Source of the DNA: DASZXJ01 sp035545895 | Lineage (GTDB): Bacteria; Planctomycetota; Phycisphaerae; Tepidisphaerales; Tepidisphaeraceae | Direction of reading: 5' to 3' | Length of the DNA: 47,657 nucleotides | Assembly: GCA_035545895.1 (NCBI GenBank) | Contig: DASZXJ010000074.1 | Span: 1 to 47,657, forward strand | Shown: one piece after another, positions 16,407-25,197 of the stretch | Numbering within the stretch: position 1 is the first letter of the stretch | Layout: every line of letters begins with the position of its first letter | The notes under the pieces: model-generated | Told to the model about the DNA's origin: nothing | The model's input: only the letters and a program-made list of their open reading frames with translations | Database searches by the model: none | Made by a program: the position numbers and the translations under genes

Positions 16407-16814
16407 GTCGGCTTTCGGGGAACTATTCGATCCTGACGTCAGCTTGATGGCAGCCAGGTAGGCTGCGTAGCCCGATTCTCCCGAATGGGGCGGCCGATCG
16501 AGCACTTCCACCGAGTCCAGATCGTCGGCTATCCGTTGGGATGCCATATCCGGCACGGCCTGCCGAGGCAGGACCCAGGTGGATACTGCTTCCGGATCGG
16601 CTGCCAGGTAAAAACGTACGTAAGTCCCCGGCCCCACCAGCAGGCTGTCAATGCCAATTCCCCATGTCTGGGTCCGACCGCGAATTTCATTGAACCGCGC
16701 GGGTCCGAGAAGCCTGCGGCGGCGCCCCCGGTAACGAGATAGGTCAAATACATCCACCCAGCAGCCCGGTGTGGCCCTTCCTGTTGCCTGTTGTGTACCC
16801 ATTGAGTGAACCAT
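16389..16814 (-). CDS. Small beta-rich protein resembling a beta/gamma-crystallin-like fold; family uncertain
   Basis: A 141-residue protein from the ATG at 16814; upstream and downstream in-frame starts (16856, 16802) cannot be excluded because none has a good ribosome binding site. The core looks like a two-motif beta protein: CWVDVFDLSRYRGRRRRLLG, then GIDSLLVGPGTYVRFYLA, WVLPRQAVPDM and LDSVEVLDRPP. The aromatic-x-x-x-x-G spacing and terminal D-S-V/L pattern resemble beta/gamma crystallins, which is an inference. There is no signal peptide. The last residues G-T-G-A-V and the TGA stop come from the palindromic element that abuts the gene, so the original C-terminus was probably different. 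Confidence 0.55.
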   Translation of the reverse strand: MVHSMGTQQATGRATPGCWVDVFDLSRYRGRRRRLLGPARFNEIRGRTQTWGIGIDSLLVGPGTYVRFYLAADPEAVSTWVLPRQAVPDMASQRIADDLDSVEVLDRPPHSGESGYAAYLAAIKLTSGSNSSPKADGTGAV

Positions 16815-16916
16815 CTTACTTCTGAGTAGCCTTCCGTGGCCTTGTGCACAATTCATCGTCTATTCGCATATGAAAGCCAAGTCCCCTAAAATGGTTAAAT
16901 CACTTTTTTTGGAGGG

Positions 16917-17297
16917 ATGGTGACCCTAAGGCAGCGATCTAAAAAATCCGGATTTGTAAAAATCAGCCTGATGACTCAGGATGGGTCGGCGGGCAAACCG
17001 GTCGATGCGCAAGCCCAACGCCGCGAAATCGTCGCTGGTATGTGCAAATTGATCGGCAAATCCATCCAGGGCGAGCGCCCTCCCAAGACCCTCGCAAGAG
17101 AGGTTGCCCCAACGTTATCGCCTCGCATGCGCCAAACCCTTGATCGCCTCCTGGGCGGCGACAGCGAAAAGCAGATCGCCCAACACCTGGGCCTCAGCAA
17201 GCACACGGTGCATGTCTATGTAAAGGCGATCTACAAGGGATTCGGTGTATCCAGCCGGGGGGAATTGCTGGCCCAATTCATACATCCGCCCAAATAA
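16917..17297 (+). CDS. LuxR/GerE-type helix-turn-helix transcriptional regulator
   Basis: A 126-residue protein with a C-terminal LuxR-type DNA-binding domain (about residues 68-122): LSPRMRQTLDRLLGGDSEK, then the helix-turn-helix IAQHLGLSKHTVHVYVKAIY and FGVSSRGELLAQF. The N-terminal 65 residues are basic and polar and show no receiver or ligand-binding domain, so how it is controlled is unknown. The start is uncertain: GGAGGG directly abuts the ATG at 16917, which would suit the GTG one codon later or an ATG further in. The gene is convergent with argS. Confidence 0.85.
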   Translation: MVTLRQRSKKSGFVKISLMTQDGSAGKPVDAQAQRREIVAGMCKLIGKSIQGERPPKTLAREVAPTLSPRMRQTLDRLLGGDSEKQIAQHLGLSKHTVHVYVKAIYKGFGVSSRGELLAQFIHPPK

Positions 17298-17375
17298 TGG
17301 ATAACGCAACTGCCATTTGAATCGCGAGCGTTCCAGCAGTTTCAAATCTTCACCCAGACATTTCAGATCAGAAAC

Positions 17376-19085
17376 TTACATCTGCTCCGGATGTTCAATT
17401 CCAAGCAAATCCAAACCCAGTGCCATCGTTCTGGCGGTCAGATCGCACAGGATGAGTCGGCTTGATCGCGTGGGTTCTTCGCTTTTCAAGACAGGACAGT
17501 TTTCGTAAAAACCGCTGAAGCGGGTCGCCAATTCGTAAAGATAAGTGCAAAGATAATGCGGCTTGAGTTCACGCGAGACGAGTTCGATCAACTCATCCAG
17601 TTTCAAAATGTGCTTGGCCAGCGCAAGTTCAAAGGGGTTTTCCAGTTTAAGGTTCGCCGAGCTTGCGACGCCGCCCTCGGCTTTGCGGAAAATCGAGCGG
17701 ATTCGGGCATACGCGTATTGCAGATAGGGCGCGGTGTTGCCGTCCAGGGCCATGGCTTTGTCCCAACTGAAAACGTAGTCGCTGATTCGATCCTTGGATA
17801 GATCGGCATACTTTACTGCACCGATGCCGACTGATTTTGCGATCGCTGAAGATTGCTCCTGCGGCAAGTCGGGATTTTTCTGTTTCACTACATCCAGCGC
17901 GCGTTTCTCTGCTTCGTCCAGCAGGTCGATCAGCTTGATCGTATCTCCGCTGCGGGTTTTGAACGGCTTGCCGTCTTCGCCGAGCATCGTACCGAATGGT
18001 GCGTAGTCGAGTCTTACTTCTTCGCCGCGTGTCCAGCTTGCTTTTTTTGCGGTATCGAAGACTTGTCGGAAATGCTGCGCCTGCCGTGAATCGTGCGTGT
18101 AGATGATTCGATTGGCGTGTAGTTCGTTGATGCGATATCGAATGCCCGCCAGGTCGGTCGTGCCGTACAGGTATCCGCCATCCGATTTTTGGATGATGAG
18201 CGGGGTTTTCTCAGGGCCATCAATGAAAACGACAATCGCGCCTTCAGATTCCGAGGCAATGCCCTTGGCCTTGAGTTCTTTTACGACGTCAGCGAGGAAC
18301 GGATTGTAGAAGGATTCGCCGCGTTCATTTTCTTTACGGAGCTTTACGCTGAGGCGCTCGTATATTGGTTGATATTCTTGACGCGTTAGTTCAACAATCC
18401 GATTCCAGATCGTTCGTGATGACGGATCGCCTTTTTGCAATGATACAACTTGTGATCGTGATTCATTTTGAAAAGCAACATCTGAATCGAACCGTTGTTT
18501 GGCTTCTCGATAAAACTTCTCCAAATCTAAGATTGAAACGGCGTCTGATGGACCTTTCGGGAAATGAGCAATCAGCATCCCGAACTGCGTGCCCCAGTCT
18601 CCAATATGATTCTGCCGAATAACCTGATGCCCCTGGAATTCGATCACCCGGCTAATGGCATCCCCTATGATTGTGCTTCGCAGGTGGCCGACGTGCATTT
18701 GCTTGGCGATGTTGGGGCCGGAGTAATCGACGACGACGGTTTGTCGCGATGGCGCAAGCGGGATGCCGAGCCGCTCGTCTTTGCTGAATTGTTGCAAACG
18801 GCTGGCCAGCCATGCCGGATTCAGTCGAATATTGATGAATCCTGGGCCGGCGATGGTGATTTCACTGGCCATGCCGCCCAATTCGAGCTTTTCCTTGATT
18901 TTTTCTGCAACCGCGCGGGGATTTTTCAGATCCACCCGTTTGAACAGGCCCATGGCGGCATTCGACTGATAATCGCCGAATTTTTCGTTTTGCGACGGGC
19001 CTACAATCGGATCGGCCTCCACGCCAAAGGCGGATTGGATGGCTGCCCGAAACTTTAGGTCTAGTTCATGAATGATACTTGGCAT
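17376..19085 (-). CDS. argS: Arginyl-tRNA synthetase
   Basis: A 569-residue class I synthetase of normal length that charges tRNA-Arg. An N-terminal additional domain of about 100 residues is followed by the HIGH-type motif in VDYSGPNIAKQMHVGHLRS (HVGH) and the Rossmann core. Other family landmarks are GDWGTQFGMLI, YGTTDLAGIRYR and GEDGKPFKTRSGDT, where KTRSG replaces KMSKS as is normal in many ArgRS. The C-terminal helical anticodon-binding domain ends with ARTMALGLDLLGIEHPEQM. It starts at the ATG at 19085 and is divergent from the downstream protease gene. Confidence 0.96.
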   Translation of the reverse strand: MPSIIHELDLKFRAAIQSAFGVEADPIVGPSQNEKFGDYQSNAAMGLFKRVDLKNPRAVAEKIKEKLELGGMASEITIAGPGFINIRLNPAWLASRLQQFSKDERLGIPLAPSRQTVVVDYSGPNIAKQMHVGHLRSTIIGDAISRVIEFQGHQVIRQNHIGDWGTQFGMLIAHFPKGPSDAVSILDLEKFYREAKQRFDSDVAFQNESRSQVVSLQKGDPSSRTIWNRIVELTRQEYQPIYERLSVKLRKENERGESFYNPFLADVVKELKAKGIASESEGAIVVFIDGPEKTPLIIQKSDGGYLYGTTDLAGIRYRINELHANRIIYTHDSRQAQHFRQVFDTAKKASWTRGEEVRLDYAPFGTMLGEDGKPFKTRSGDTIKLIDLLDEAEKRALDVVKQKNPDLPQEQSSAIAKSVGIGAVKYADLSKDRISDYVFSWDKAMALDGNTAPYLQYAYARIRSIFRKAEGGVASSANLKLENPFELALAKHILKLDELIELVSRELKPHYLCTYLYELATRFSGFYENCPVLKSEEPTRSSRLILCDLTARTMALGLDLLGIEHPEQM

Positions 19086-19267
19086 GGCACGCTGCCATCC
19101 TACAGCCTGTGTTATGCGATCTCCACCAACACCGTCGATGTTATGACGGTAAATGTCCGATAGAATGTAAGTTATCCGCGAAGCAGGATGGTCATTTGAC
19201 CCTCTCCGGCAGTCGCTGGGAAGGTTTTTTCAAGGTTGTTTCCGGGCTACGCCTCAAAAAGGAACTC

Positions 19268-21460
19268 ATGCGAATGAATATCAATTGGCGTTTATGGGCA
19301 ATCTTCTTGGGGCTGGTTTTGGCCTGTGCAATCGTAAAGGCTCAGGACAAGGCCTCGCAGTTCGCCTCGGACCAGCTCAAGAGCGAAGCGTTCAAAGCCC
19401 TGCGCGGCGGCGAGTATGACCGCACCAACGAATTGCTCGGCAAAGCAGCGTCCATGTCCAACGATCCCGCCCTGACCAAGATGGTCAGTTGGATTCAGCA
19501 ATTTGCCACCCAACGTCAGGAATTTGCCGTCCAGAAGCAAAAGGGACATGACAAGGCGATCACCGAGGGGCAAAAGCTGCTCGCCGCCAGATATTCAGAG
19601 GCGGCGCTCGACCGCGTCCGCGACGCCTTTTTGCTCGCTGATAACAAGGACACATTTCTCAAAGAGCCGTGGGTCGCCAATCTTTTGAAGGACGTTCGAG
19701 AAGCTGCAGAGCAGGCGGATGTTGAACAGAAGTGGTTTACCTCGCAGCACGTCTATTCTGATCTTGGCGCGATGGAGCCGACCAATCCGGTCTGGAAGGA
19801 TCGGTTCAAGGCAGCGGCCGGGCGATTGCGATTGCTGGCGATGTATACGCCCGATGATTTCAAAGCCACGGTCGATGTTGAAGTGAAACGACGCGAAGCG
19901 GCTGAGCAGTTCATCAACCCCACCACCCAGCCCACGACCAAGCCGGTTGATGAAAACGACAGCTTCAAATCCGATTGGCACGAAATGCTCCGAGGCGTCC
20001 GAATGGACATGCTCATGGATGCCCTTGAAGATGCCCAAACCAGCTATTGGCGGGATGTCACCTATAAGACGCTCACCAATGGCGGCTTGAAGGGCCTTTC
20101 GGCGCTGGTCACCACTCGCGGGTTGGAAAAGGCGTTTCCGAGCATTGGAGATACTGCCCGGCGCGATGCGTTTCTTGCAACCATCAATCAATCGGTCGAG
20201 CAGATGGGAAAGGCTTCGCCCAATGAGGAAGGGCGAGTGATGCGCCGCATCCTTGATAACCTTCTTGCATCAAATCAGAACACGATCCAATTTCCAGAAG
20301 AGGTGATCGTCAACGAATTTGCGGATGGGGCTTTTAGCGAACTTGATCCTTTCAGCAGCATCATCTGGCCGAGCGATTGGGACGAGTTCAACAAATCCAC
20401 CCAAGGCGAATTCAGCGGGGTTGGCATCGAGATCAAAAGCGATGATGAAGGCAATCTGAAAGTGGTCAGCCCGCTCGAAGATTCACCCGCATACCGCATG
20501 GGTATCCATGCAGGCGATTTGATCACGCGAATCAATGGCAAGAACGCCCGCAACATCAGCATCAACCAGGCGGTGAAGAACATCACCGGGCCACAGGGAA
20601 CCAGCGTTGTTTTGACGATCAAAACACCTGATGGCGTGGTCAAAGATTACACCATTCGCCGCGAGGTCATTCGGGTTTCGAGCATCAAGGGTTATCGCCG
20701 CCAACCGGGCGGAAGCTGGGATTATTTCATCGATTCCGACCAGAAGATCGCCTATCTGCGGATGACCAATTTCACCAAGAGCACCGAAGAGGAACTCGGC
20801 AAGGCGCTGGATGACATGAAGCAGCATGGCACCAAGGCCATCATCATGGACCTTCGCAACAATCCGGGCGGACTGCTGGCGGCTGCAACCGAGGTTTGCG
20901 ACAAGTTTTTGTCCAAGGGCGTGATCGTCAGCACGCGGGGCGAACGTGAGTTGCCCGGCCAGCCCCCGATCGAAGCCAAGGCCAGCCCGGACGATGTGAA
21001 ACTTCCTCTGGTCGTGCTCGTCAACCAATTCTCCGCCAGCGCCAGTGAGATCGTTTCCGGCGCTTTGCAGGATTACAAGCGGGCGTTGATCGTCGGCGAG
21101 CGCAGCTTCGGCAAAGGATCGGTGCAGATGCTCTTTCCGCTGGCCAGCCGTACCGCAGCGCTCAAGCTCACGACCAGCCATTACTATCTGCCCAGCGGCC
21201 GCTGCATTCATAAGGAAGATAACGCCACCACATGGGGCGTCGATCCGGACGTAAAAGTCGAAATGAGCAGCGAGCAGATGCGTGCCGCACAGGAAGCGCG
21301 CATTGAAATGGAAGTGCTGCGCGACGGCGAGGTCAAGCCGCAAATTGCTGCGGCACCGACGACCGGTCCTGCAGTGAAAAAGGACCTGCTTGCCGCCGAC
21401 CCGCAGTTATCGGCAGCCGTCCTGCTGTTGAAACTGGAGCTCGCGGGCGCGGAATTGTAA
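19268..21460 (+). CDS. S41 family C-terminal processing protease with PDZ domain
   Basis: A 730-residue protein. The ATG at 19268 is chosen because AAGGA lies 5 nt upstream and it begins a signal peptide (MRMNINWRLWAIFLGLVLA); the frame extends further upstream but overlaps argS. Residues about 25-330 are helical and tetratricopeptide-like. A PDZ domain spans about 377-457 (FSGVGIEIKSDDEGNLKVV and MGIHAGDLITRINGKNA). The S41 domain follows at about 478-655, with the Ser nucleophile in NQFSASASEI and the general-base Lys in GERSFGKGSVQ. It would degrade or trim periplasmic proteins from their C-termini. The large N-terminal extension is longer than in CtpA. Confidence 0.9.
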   Translation: MRMNINWRLWAIFLGLVLACAIVKAQDKASQFASDQLKSEAFKALRGGEYDRTNELLGKAASMSNDPALTKMVSWIQQFATQRQEFAVQKQKGHDKAITEGQKLLAARYSEAALDRVRDAFLLADNKDTFLKEPWVANLLKDVREAAEQADVEQKWFTSQHVYSDLGAMEPTNPVWKDRFKAAAGRLRLLAMYTPDDFKATVDVEVKRREAAEQFINPTTQPTTKPVDENDSFKSDWHEMLRGVRMDMLMDALEDAQTSYWRDVTYKTLTNGGLKGLSALVTTRGLEKAFPSIGDTARRDAFLATINQSVEQMGKASPNEEGRVMRRILDNLLASNQNTIQFPEEVIVNEFADGAFSELDPFSSIIWPSDWDEFNKSTQGEFSGVGIEIKSDDEGNLKVVSPLEDSPAYRMGIHAGDLITRINGKNARNISINQAVKNITGPQGTSVVLTIKTPDGVVKDYTIRREVIRVSSIKGYRRQPGGSWDYFIDSDQKIAYLRMTNFTKSTEEELGKALDDMKQHGTKAIIMDLRNNPGGLLAAATEVCDKFLSKGVIVSTRGERELPGQPPIEAKASPDDVKLPLVVLVNQFSASASEIVSGALQDYKRALIVGERSFGKGSVQMLFPLASRTAALKLTTSHYYLPSGRCIHKEDNATTWGVDPDVKVEMSSEQMRAAQEARIEMEVLRDGEVKPQIAAAPTTGPAVKKDLLAADPQLSAAVLLLKLELAGAEL

Positions 21461-21471
21461 CCCGCTATTTT

Positions 21472-21647
21472 GTGGCACGGGCGTCTCGCCCGTGGACTCG
21501 TGTACCCACGAGCATCGGCGCAGCCGATAAAAGCAAGAGCGAAGCGACTGTGGGAGCGCAACAGATCGCTTCGCTCTTGCTGTTTCGATCGGCGTACCGA
21601 TCGACATCCCGGCTTACCGGGATACATGGGCAGGATGCCCATGTCAC
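21472..21647. repeat. Array of seven consecutive short hairpins (composite palindromic repeat)
   Basis: Seven perfect hairpins follow one another with gaps of 0-5 nt: 21476-21494 (8-bp stem), 21497-21512 (6), 21514-21528 (6), 21533-21580 (15-bp stem, 18-nt loop), 21585-21604 (8), 21606-21623 (7) and 21624-21644 (9). Most have 3-4 nt loops. The ends match in opposite orientation, GTGGCACGGGC at the left and GCCCATGTCAC at the right, like the termini of the elements at 16330-16387 and 44984-45030. It begins 12 bp after the protease stop codon. No T-run follows. Translations of it give HGRDARAT and GILPM-like peptides. Confidence 0.9.
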
Positions 21648-21707
21648 GAGAAAGCAATCGCATTGGCCGGTTGACAGACAGCGCGTTCTCTGCCACGATT
21701 CGGCTCT

Positions 21708-22031
21708 ATGCTGCTGACCAAACACGAGAACGAATCGTTCGTGAACCAAACCGTTTATATAAGCGGTCAAGCGTTTATCAATTGCCAGTTTGTCGCCTGC
21801 ACATTGGTATTGCGCGAGACCATTTACCACCTGGACCGCTGCTCGTTCCTGCGGTGCAACTGGCACGTGGATTGGGTGCTGATGTGGGGAAGCTCCGAAT
21901 CCGTGCGCGAGATCAAGGCGCTGGTGAACATGATTGAACAGTCGCAGGCGCAGAATCCGCCAGAACAATCGTCGGCGTCGGTGATATCGGCGGAACCGCC
22001 CGCGCCCGAAGGCGGCGACACCCCCGCCTGA
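21708..22031 (+). CDS. Small conserved-looking hypothetical protein with pentapeptide-like N-terminus
   Basis: A 107-residue cytosolic protein. Residues 10-55 alternate short aromatic and Cys-containing strands (VYISGQAFINCQFVACTLVL, then YHLDRCSFLRC), a pattern like a short pentapeptide-type beta helix. A helix (SVREIKALVNMIEQSQ) and a Pro/Ala/Glu-rich tail follow. There is no signal peptide and no ribosome binding site upstream. The gene lies between the hairpin array and the TIGR03790 gene, whose start is 23 bp downstream, so the two are probably co-transcribed. Function unknown. Confidence 0.65.
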   Translation: MLLTKHENESFVNQTVYISGQAFINCQFVACTLVLRETIYHLDRCSFLRCNWHVDWVLMWGSSESVREIKALVNMIEQSQAQNPPEQSSASVISAEPPAPEGGDTPA

Positions 22032-22054
22032 GCAATCAGCCGCGGAAGTTATTT

Positions 22055-23638
22055 GTGAAATCGATCCTGCTGCGCGTCAGCTTTTTGATTATCTTCTTTT
22101 GCTGCGCGAATTTGTCCGCTGCGCCTTTGACATCCGATCAGATCGTACTGGTGATCAATCGCGCCGTCCCGCAAAGCCGGCAACTGGCCGAGTTCTACGC
22201 ATCGTCACGCAAAATCCCGCCTGACCGAATTGTCGCGCTTGATCTTCCCACCATCGAGGAAATGCCCTTTGACCGCTATGAACGGGCGGTTGCGCCGGTC
22301 GTTCGCCAGTTTCTTCGTGATCATGGCGTGGAAAAGTCGATCCGGTGTCTGGTCACATTTTATGGCGTTCCGCTGCGCATTTCCGATCGAATCAACAGCC
22401 CTTCCGATACGGTCGAACTCGCCCGCAATCGCGACATGCTCAAGCGCGTCATATCGCGCCTGGTTCCGTTCGTCCAAGAACTTGAAACGCAATCGACGAC
22501 GTGGGATCCAACCTTCAAGCCGCCTTCCAATGACCGATCGATCGAAGCCCTGGGCCAACGAATCGGAGCGTCAATTCAGTCGCTCATCAACGCGAGCCAG
22601 CGAGCAACCAGCCCAGACGACCGGAAGAAGATCGTTGAATTTATCAACGCCATGAGTTTGAAGATGGCTGCGCCCGTCCAACTCGACAATGTTCCTCCAG
22701 CCAGCGCGCCGGCGACGATGCCGATCAATGAGCTGGCCGAGCGCATGTACGATCCTGCTTCAAGACAGATGCTCCGGGAACAAGTCAGATCGACCGGGCT
22801 ATTCAGATTCGCAAGGGTTCTTCAAACACAGATTGATTACCTGACGACCGAAGCCACCGGCTCGGCGGTCGATAGCGAACTGGCTTTGCTCTGGTGGCCG
22901 AATTATCCGCGCACGCAATGGGTGGTCAATGCGCTCAATGCGCACCTGCATGGAGTACAGACTCCTCCGGTGCTGATGGTTGCCCGGCTGGATGCGCCCA
23001 CGCCGCAGCTTGTGAAGGATATCATTGCCAACAGCATCACCACCGAGCGGGAGGGGCTCGCCGGACAGCTCGTGGTCGATGCACGTGGGATCGCGCCGCG
23101 CGACTCCAAAGGTCAGCCGGATAATTTCGGAGTGTTCGATCAAAAACTTCGCGATCTGGCATCGCTGGTGAAACAGAAAAGCAGTATGCCGATTCATCTG
23201 GACGATCGGCCCGACGTGATTGGCACCGGCTCGGTGGATGATGTTGCCCTGTATGCAGGCTGGTACAGCTTGAAGCATTACATTCCCGGAATGAAGTTCA
23301 ACCGAGGGGCGGTGGGGTATCACATCGCGAGCTTTGAACTGGTTGGATTGCATGGGCAAGACGAAGGCGGCTGGGTGCATGGGCTGCTTTCCAGCGGAGT
23401 GGTTGCGACGCTCGGACCCGTGGCCGAACCCTATCTACACTCATTTCCAAATCCTGGGGAATTTTTCCCTCTGCTGATGACCGGGAAAATGACCATCGCG
23501 GAGGTTTATTGGTCAACCACGCCCCTGGCCAGTTGGATGCAGACGTTTATAGGCGATCCGCTGTACAACCCCTTTGCTGCCAAGCCGGCGTTCAAAACCG
23601 AGGATTTGCCCCCATTTCAAAGGGCGTTGCTTGAGTAA
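22055..23638 (+). CDS. TIGR03790 family secreted protein of unknown function
   Basis: A 527-residue protein starting at GTG 22055, with a signal peptide (MKSILLRVSFLIIFFCCANLSA). The conserved beginning DQIVLVINRAVPQSRQLAEF, the YASSRKIPPDRIVALDLP stretch and the C-terminal SSGVVATLGPVAEPYLHSFP segment are what I know of the TIGR03790 family, seen in Planctomycetes, Acidobacteria and others. The C-terminal half looks like a caspase- or gingipain-related alpha/beta fold, but I cannot assign catalytic residues. It is exported to the periplasm or surface. It probably shares a transcript with the small gene upstream and the zinc ribbon downstream. Confidence 0.82.
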   Translation: MKSILLRVSFLIIFFCCANLSAAPLTSDQIVLVINRAVPQSRQLAEFYASSRKIPPDRIVALDLPTIEEMPFDRYERAVAPVVRQFLRDHGVEKSIRCLVTFYGVPLRISDRINSPSDTVELARNRDMLKRVISRLVPFVQELETQSTTWDPTFKPPSNDRSIEALGQRIGASIQSLINASQRATSPDDRKKIVEFINAMSLKMAAPVQLDNVPPASAPATMPINELAERMYDPASRQMLREQVRSTGLFRFARVLQTQIDYLTTEATGSAVDSELALLWWPNYPRTQWVVNALNAHLHGVQTPPVLMVARLDAPTPQLVKDIIANSITTEREGLAGQLVVDARGIAPRDSKGQPDNFGVFDQKLRDLASLVKQKSSMPIHLDDRPDVIGTGSVDDVALYAGWYSLKHYIPGMKFNRGAVGYHIASFELVGLHGQDEGGWVHGLLSSGVVATLGPVAEPYLHSFPNPGEFFPLLMTGKMTIAEVYWSTTPLASWMQTFIGDPLYNPFAAKPAFKTEDLPPFQRALLE

Positions 23639-23689
23639 CAACATTCAAGCTGCGAAGTGCGATGGCCGATAAGTCATGGGAGACTTTAC

Positions 23690-23860
23690 ATGGCCTGTCA
23701 GATCATTTGCCCGAATCTTCGTTGCCGCAAGATCCTTTCGGTTCCAGATGAGGTCCGAGGCAAGCTTGTTAAATGCCAGCACTGCCAGACCATGTTTCGC
23801 GTCCCCGAATCCAAGCGTCCCGCCACGGTCGCCGCTGGGGCCGCAAAACCTGCCAAATAA
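23690..23860 (+). CDS. MJ0042-type zinc-ribbon small protein
   Basis: A 56-residue protein from the ATG at 23690, which has GGGAG 7 nt upstream; an earlier in-frame start has no such site. It consists of one zinc ribbon, CPNLRCRKILSVP followed by GKLVKCQHCQTMFRVP, the MJ0042 pattern with VP after each knuckle, and a short Ala/Lys-rich tail. The first knuckle has C-x4-C here (usually C-x2-C). In planctomycetes such ribbons often begin larger proteins; here it stands alone. The role is unknown. Confidence 0.75.
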   Translation: MACQIICPNLRCRKILSVPDEVRGKLVKCQHCQTMFRVPESKRPATVAAGAAKPAK

Positions 23861-23865
23861 TAGCC

Positions 23866-24777
23866 TTATAGCTGCCCAACATACGATTTAAGAGACTCTT
23901 CAAATTGGGCGGGCGTCCATCCAAAGTCCTTCACAAATTTGTCCAGTTCGCAGGTATTGTCTTCCTGGCTCATGATCACCTGATCGAGATTAAACCCCAG
24001 AAATGGGCCAATACCAATATTGGCGAGAATCTTGGCTTTCCAGACAGGCATTGGAAAAGCTGATCGCTGCCGCCCCACCACCGCCCGGCTGACAATATGA
24101 TGCATCTGCGGCCAGGTCACTCGATCAGGCCCTGCCATTGGATAGACCTCTCCGATCGTGCCGCGTTTCTCCAATGCATCGGCAAAGGCGCGGGCAACAT
24201 CCGCGACATACACAGGCTGAAGCAACCCAGCACCCCGGCAGCCAAAGAACCCGGCACCGAAATAAGGCATGAACAGGAAAGGCGGCGCCTTCATCCTCGC
24301 CCAACGCGCTTCCATCTGCATGAATTCGCCGCGAGCGCCGTGAATCAGCGATGGACGAAAGATCGTCCAATCAAGTCCCGACGATCGCACGTATTCTTCA
24401 GCCTCAAATTTCGTTTTGTGATAGGTGCTGACCGCGTCCGGCCGCGTGCCCAGGGCCGACATATGCACATATCGTTTCACTCCAGCCCGCCTGGCGGCAT
24501 CGATAACATGCTGCGTGCCCTGAACGTGGACTCGTTCAAAGGTGATCGCCTTCATCGGCTGTTCCATGATGATGCCGACCAGATGGATGATCGCGTCGCA
24601 GCCGCGCGCCGCCTGCACGAGTGTTTCCCGATCAAATAACGAGCCTCGCACCATTTCCACAGCAATGCCGGTCGCCCGGCGGTTGACCAGCGCTCGAACG
24701 GAGTGATTTCTGCGGATTAATTCCTCGACAACCGCAGTCCCCACAAATCCGCTGGCGCCTGTGACCAAGACTCGCAT
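23866..24777 (-). CDS. NAD(P)-binding atypical SDR (NDUFA9/NmrA-like)
   Basis: A 303-residue protein. The ATG at 24777 (MRVLVTGASGFVGTAVVEEL) is chosen since GAAGGAG lies 9 nt upstream. It has the TGASGFVG cofactor motif of extended/atypical SDRs, then DAIIHLVGIIMEQPM and the YHKTKFEAEEYVRSSGLDWT region carrying the Y-x-x-x-K pair. The C-terminal part (IGPFLGFNLDQVIMSQEDN) is like complex I NDUFA9-type relatives. The substrate is unknown; such proteins often bind NADPH and act on quinone or sugar-nucleotide substrates or serve as assembly factors. It is convergent with the zinc-ribbon gene, with 5 bp between them. Confidence 0.85.
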   Translation of the reverse strand: MRVLVTGASGFVGTAVVEELIRRNHSVRALVNRRATGIAVEMVRGSLFDRETLVQAARGCDAIIHLVGIIMEQPMKAITFERVHVQGTQHVIDAARRAGVKRYVHMSALGTRPDAVSTYHKTKFEAEEYVRSSGLDWTIFRPSLIHGARGEFMQMEARWARMKAPPFLFMPYFGAGFFGCRGAGLLQPVYVADVARAFADALEKRGTIGEVYPMAGPDRVTWPQMHHIVSRAVVGRQRSAFPMPVWKAKILANIGIGPFLGFNLDQVIMSQEDNTCELDKFVKDFGWTPAQFEESLKSYVGQL

Positions 24778-25197
24778 GCTCGGCTGCTCCTTCCAAACCA
24801 TCAAAATTCGATTTGAGTAAATTAGAACAGTTGCGGCACCAAATCAAAGAACAATCGGTCGATTCGCGTCAGCTCAACACCGATTACTTGATTCTATTGT
24901 TTTCATGCAGAAACGACCGTCGAAAAATCCCGTTATGCGTAGCCTTATGTGGCCTAAAATCCCGTCACTATATTATTGTTTCAAATACATCCGCCTTTGA
25001 CCAAAAAACACCCACAGGGCAGAAATTTACGCCAGAATGACGCATATGGCGGTATTGGTTCAATTTGAACGCGACACGGGCTGAAAAACCTGTGTCACAT
25101 TTGAAAATGCGCCAGTGCCCATATGGCGCGCTCGATCTTTTCATTGGCCTTTTATGCCGTGATGGAGTAAAATCCATCGTTTTGGCGGGAGCGGACA
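24778..25197. other. Intergenic region between divergent genes, with palindromic element B
   Basis: This 420-bp stretch lies between two divergent genes and must hold both promoters. It is more A/T-rich around 24880-25040 than the surrounding DNA. It includes palindromic element B (25043-25128). A frame at 24813-25040 reads plausibly for about 25 residues but starts at TTG, has no ribosome binding site and degrades into repeat sequence, so I do not call it. Confidence 0.6.
25043..25128. repeat. Palindromic element B, degenerate copy of the family at 16.3 and 45.0 kb
   Basis: The left half (CATATGGCGGTATTGG, TTCAATTTGAACGCGACACG) is the imperfect inverted complement of the right half (TGTGTCACATTTGAAAATGC, GCCAGTGCCCATATGG). 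The right half shares GTGTCACATTTG(A/G)AAATGCGCC with 45024-45044 almost exactly. The inner palindrome is ACACGGGCTGAAAAACCTGTGT. The element ends about 70 bp before the sensor gene. Confidence 0.8.

Noticed and set aside
16870..16923. A 17-codon frame (ATG 16870, in frame with ATG 16891) ending just inside the LuxR-type gene, as a leader peptide.
   Set aside because: No ribosome binding site and no attenuator structure; probably chance.
20483..21343. A 286-codon minus-strand frame opposite the S41 protease.
   Set aside because: Antisense to the conserved PDZ and protease domains; no ribosome binding site.
21472..21647. The dense array looks at first like a CRISPR array.
   Set aside because: The hairpins are all different and there are no equal-length direct repeats with spacers, and no cas gene is near.
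21671..21699. Perfect TTGACA at 21671-21676 upstream of the 107-residue protein as a promoter.
   Set aside because: The -10 position (CACGAT or ACGATT at 17-18 bp spacing) is a poor match, so the promoter is not convincing.
24813..25040. A 75-codon frame upstream of the sensor gene beginning SKLEQLRHQIKEQ.
   Set aside because: TTG start without ribosome binding site, A/T-rich promoter-like DNA, and the end shows no protein-like pattern.
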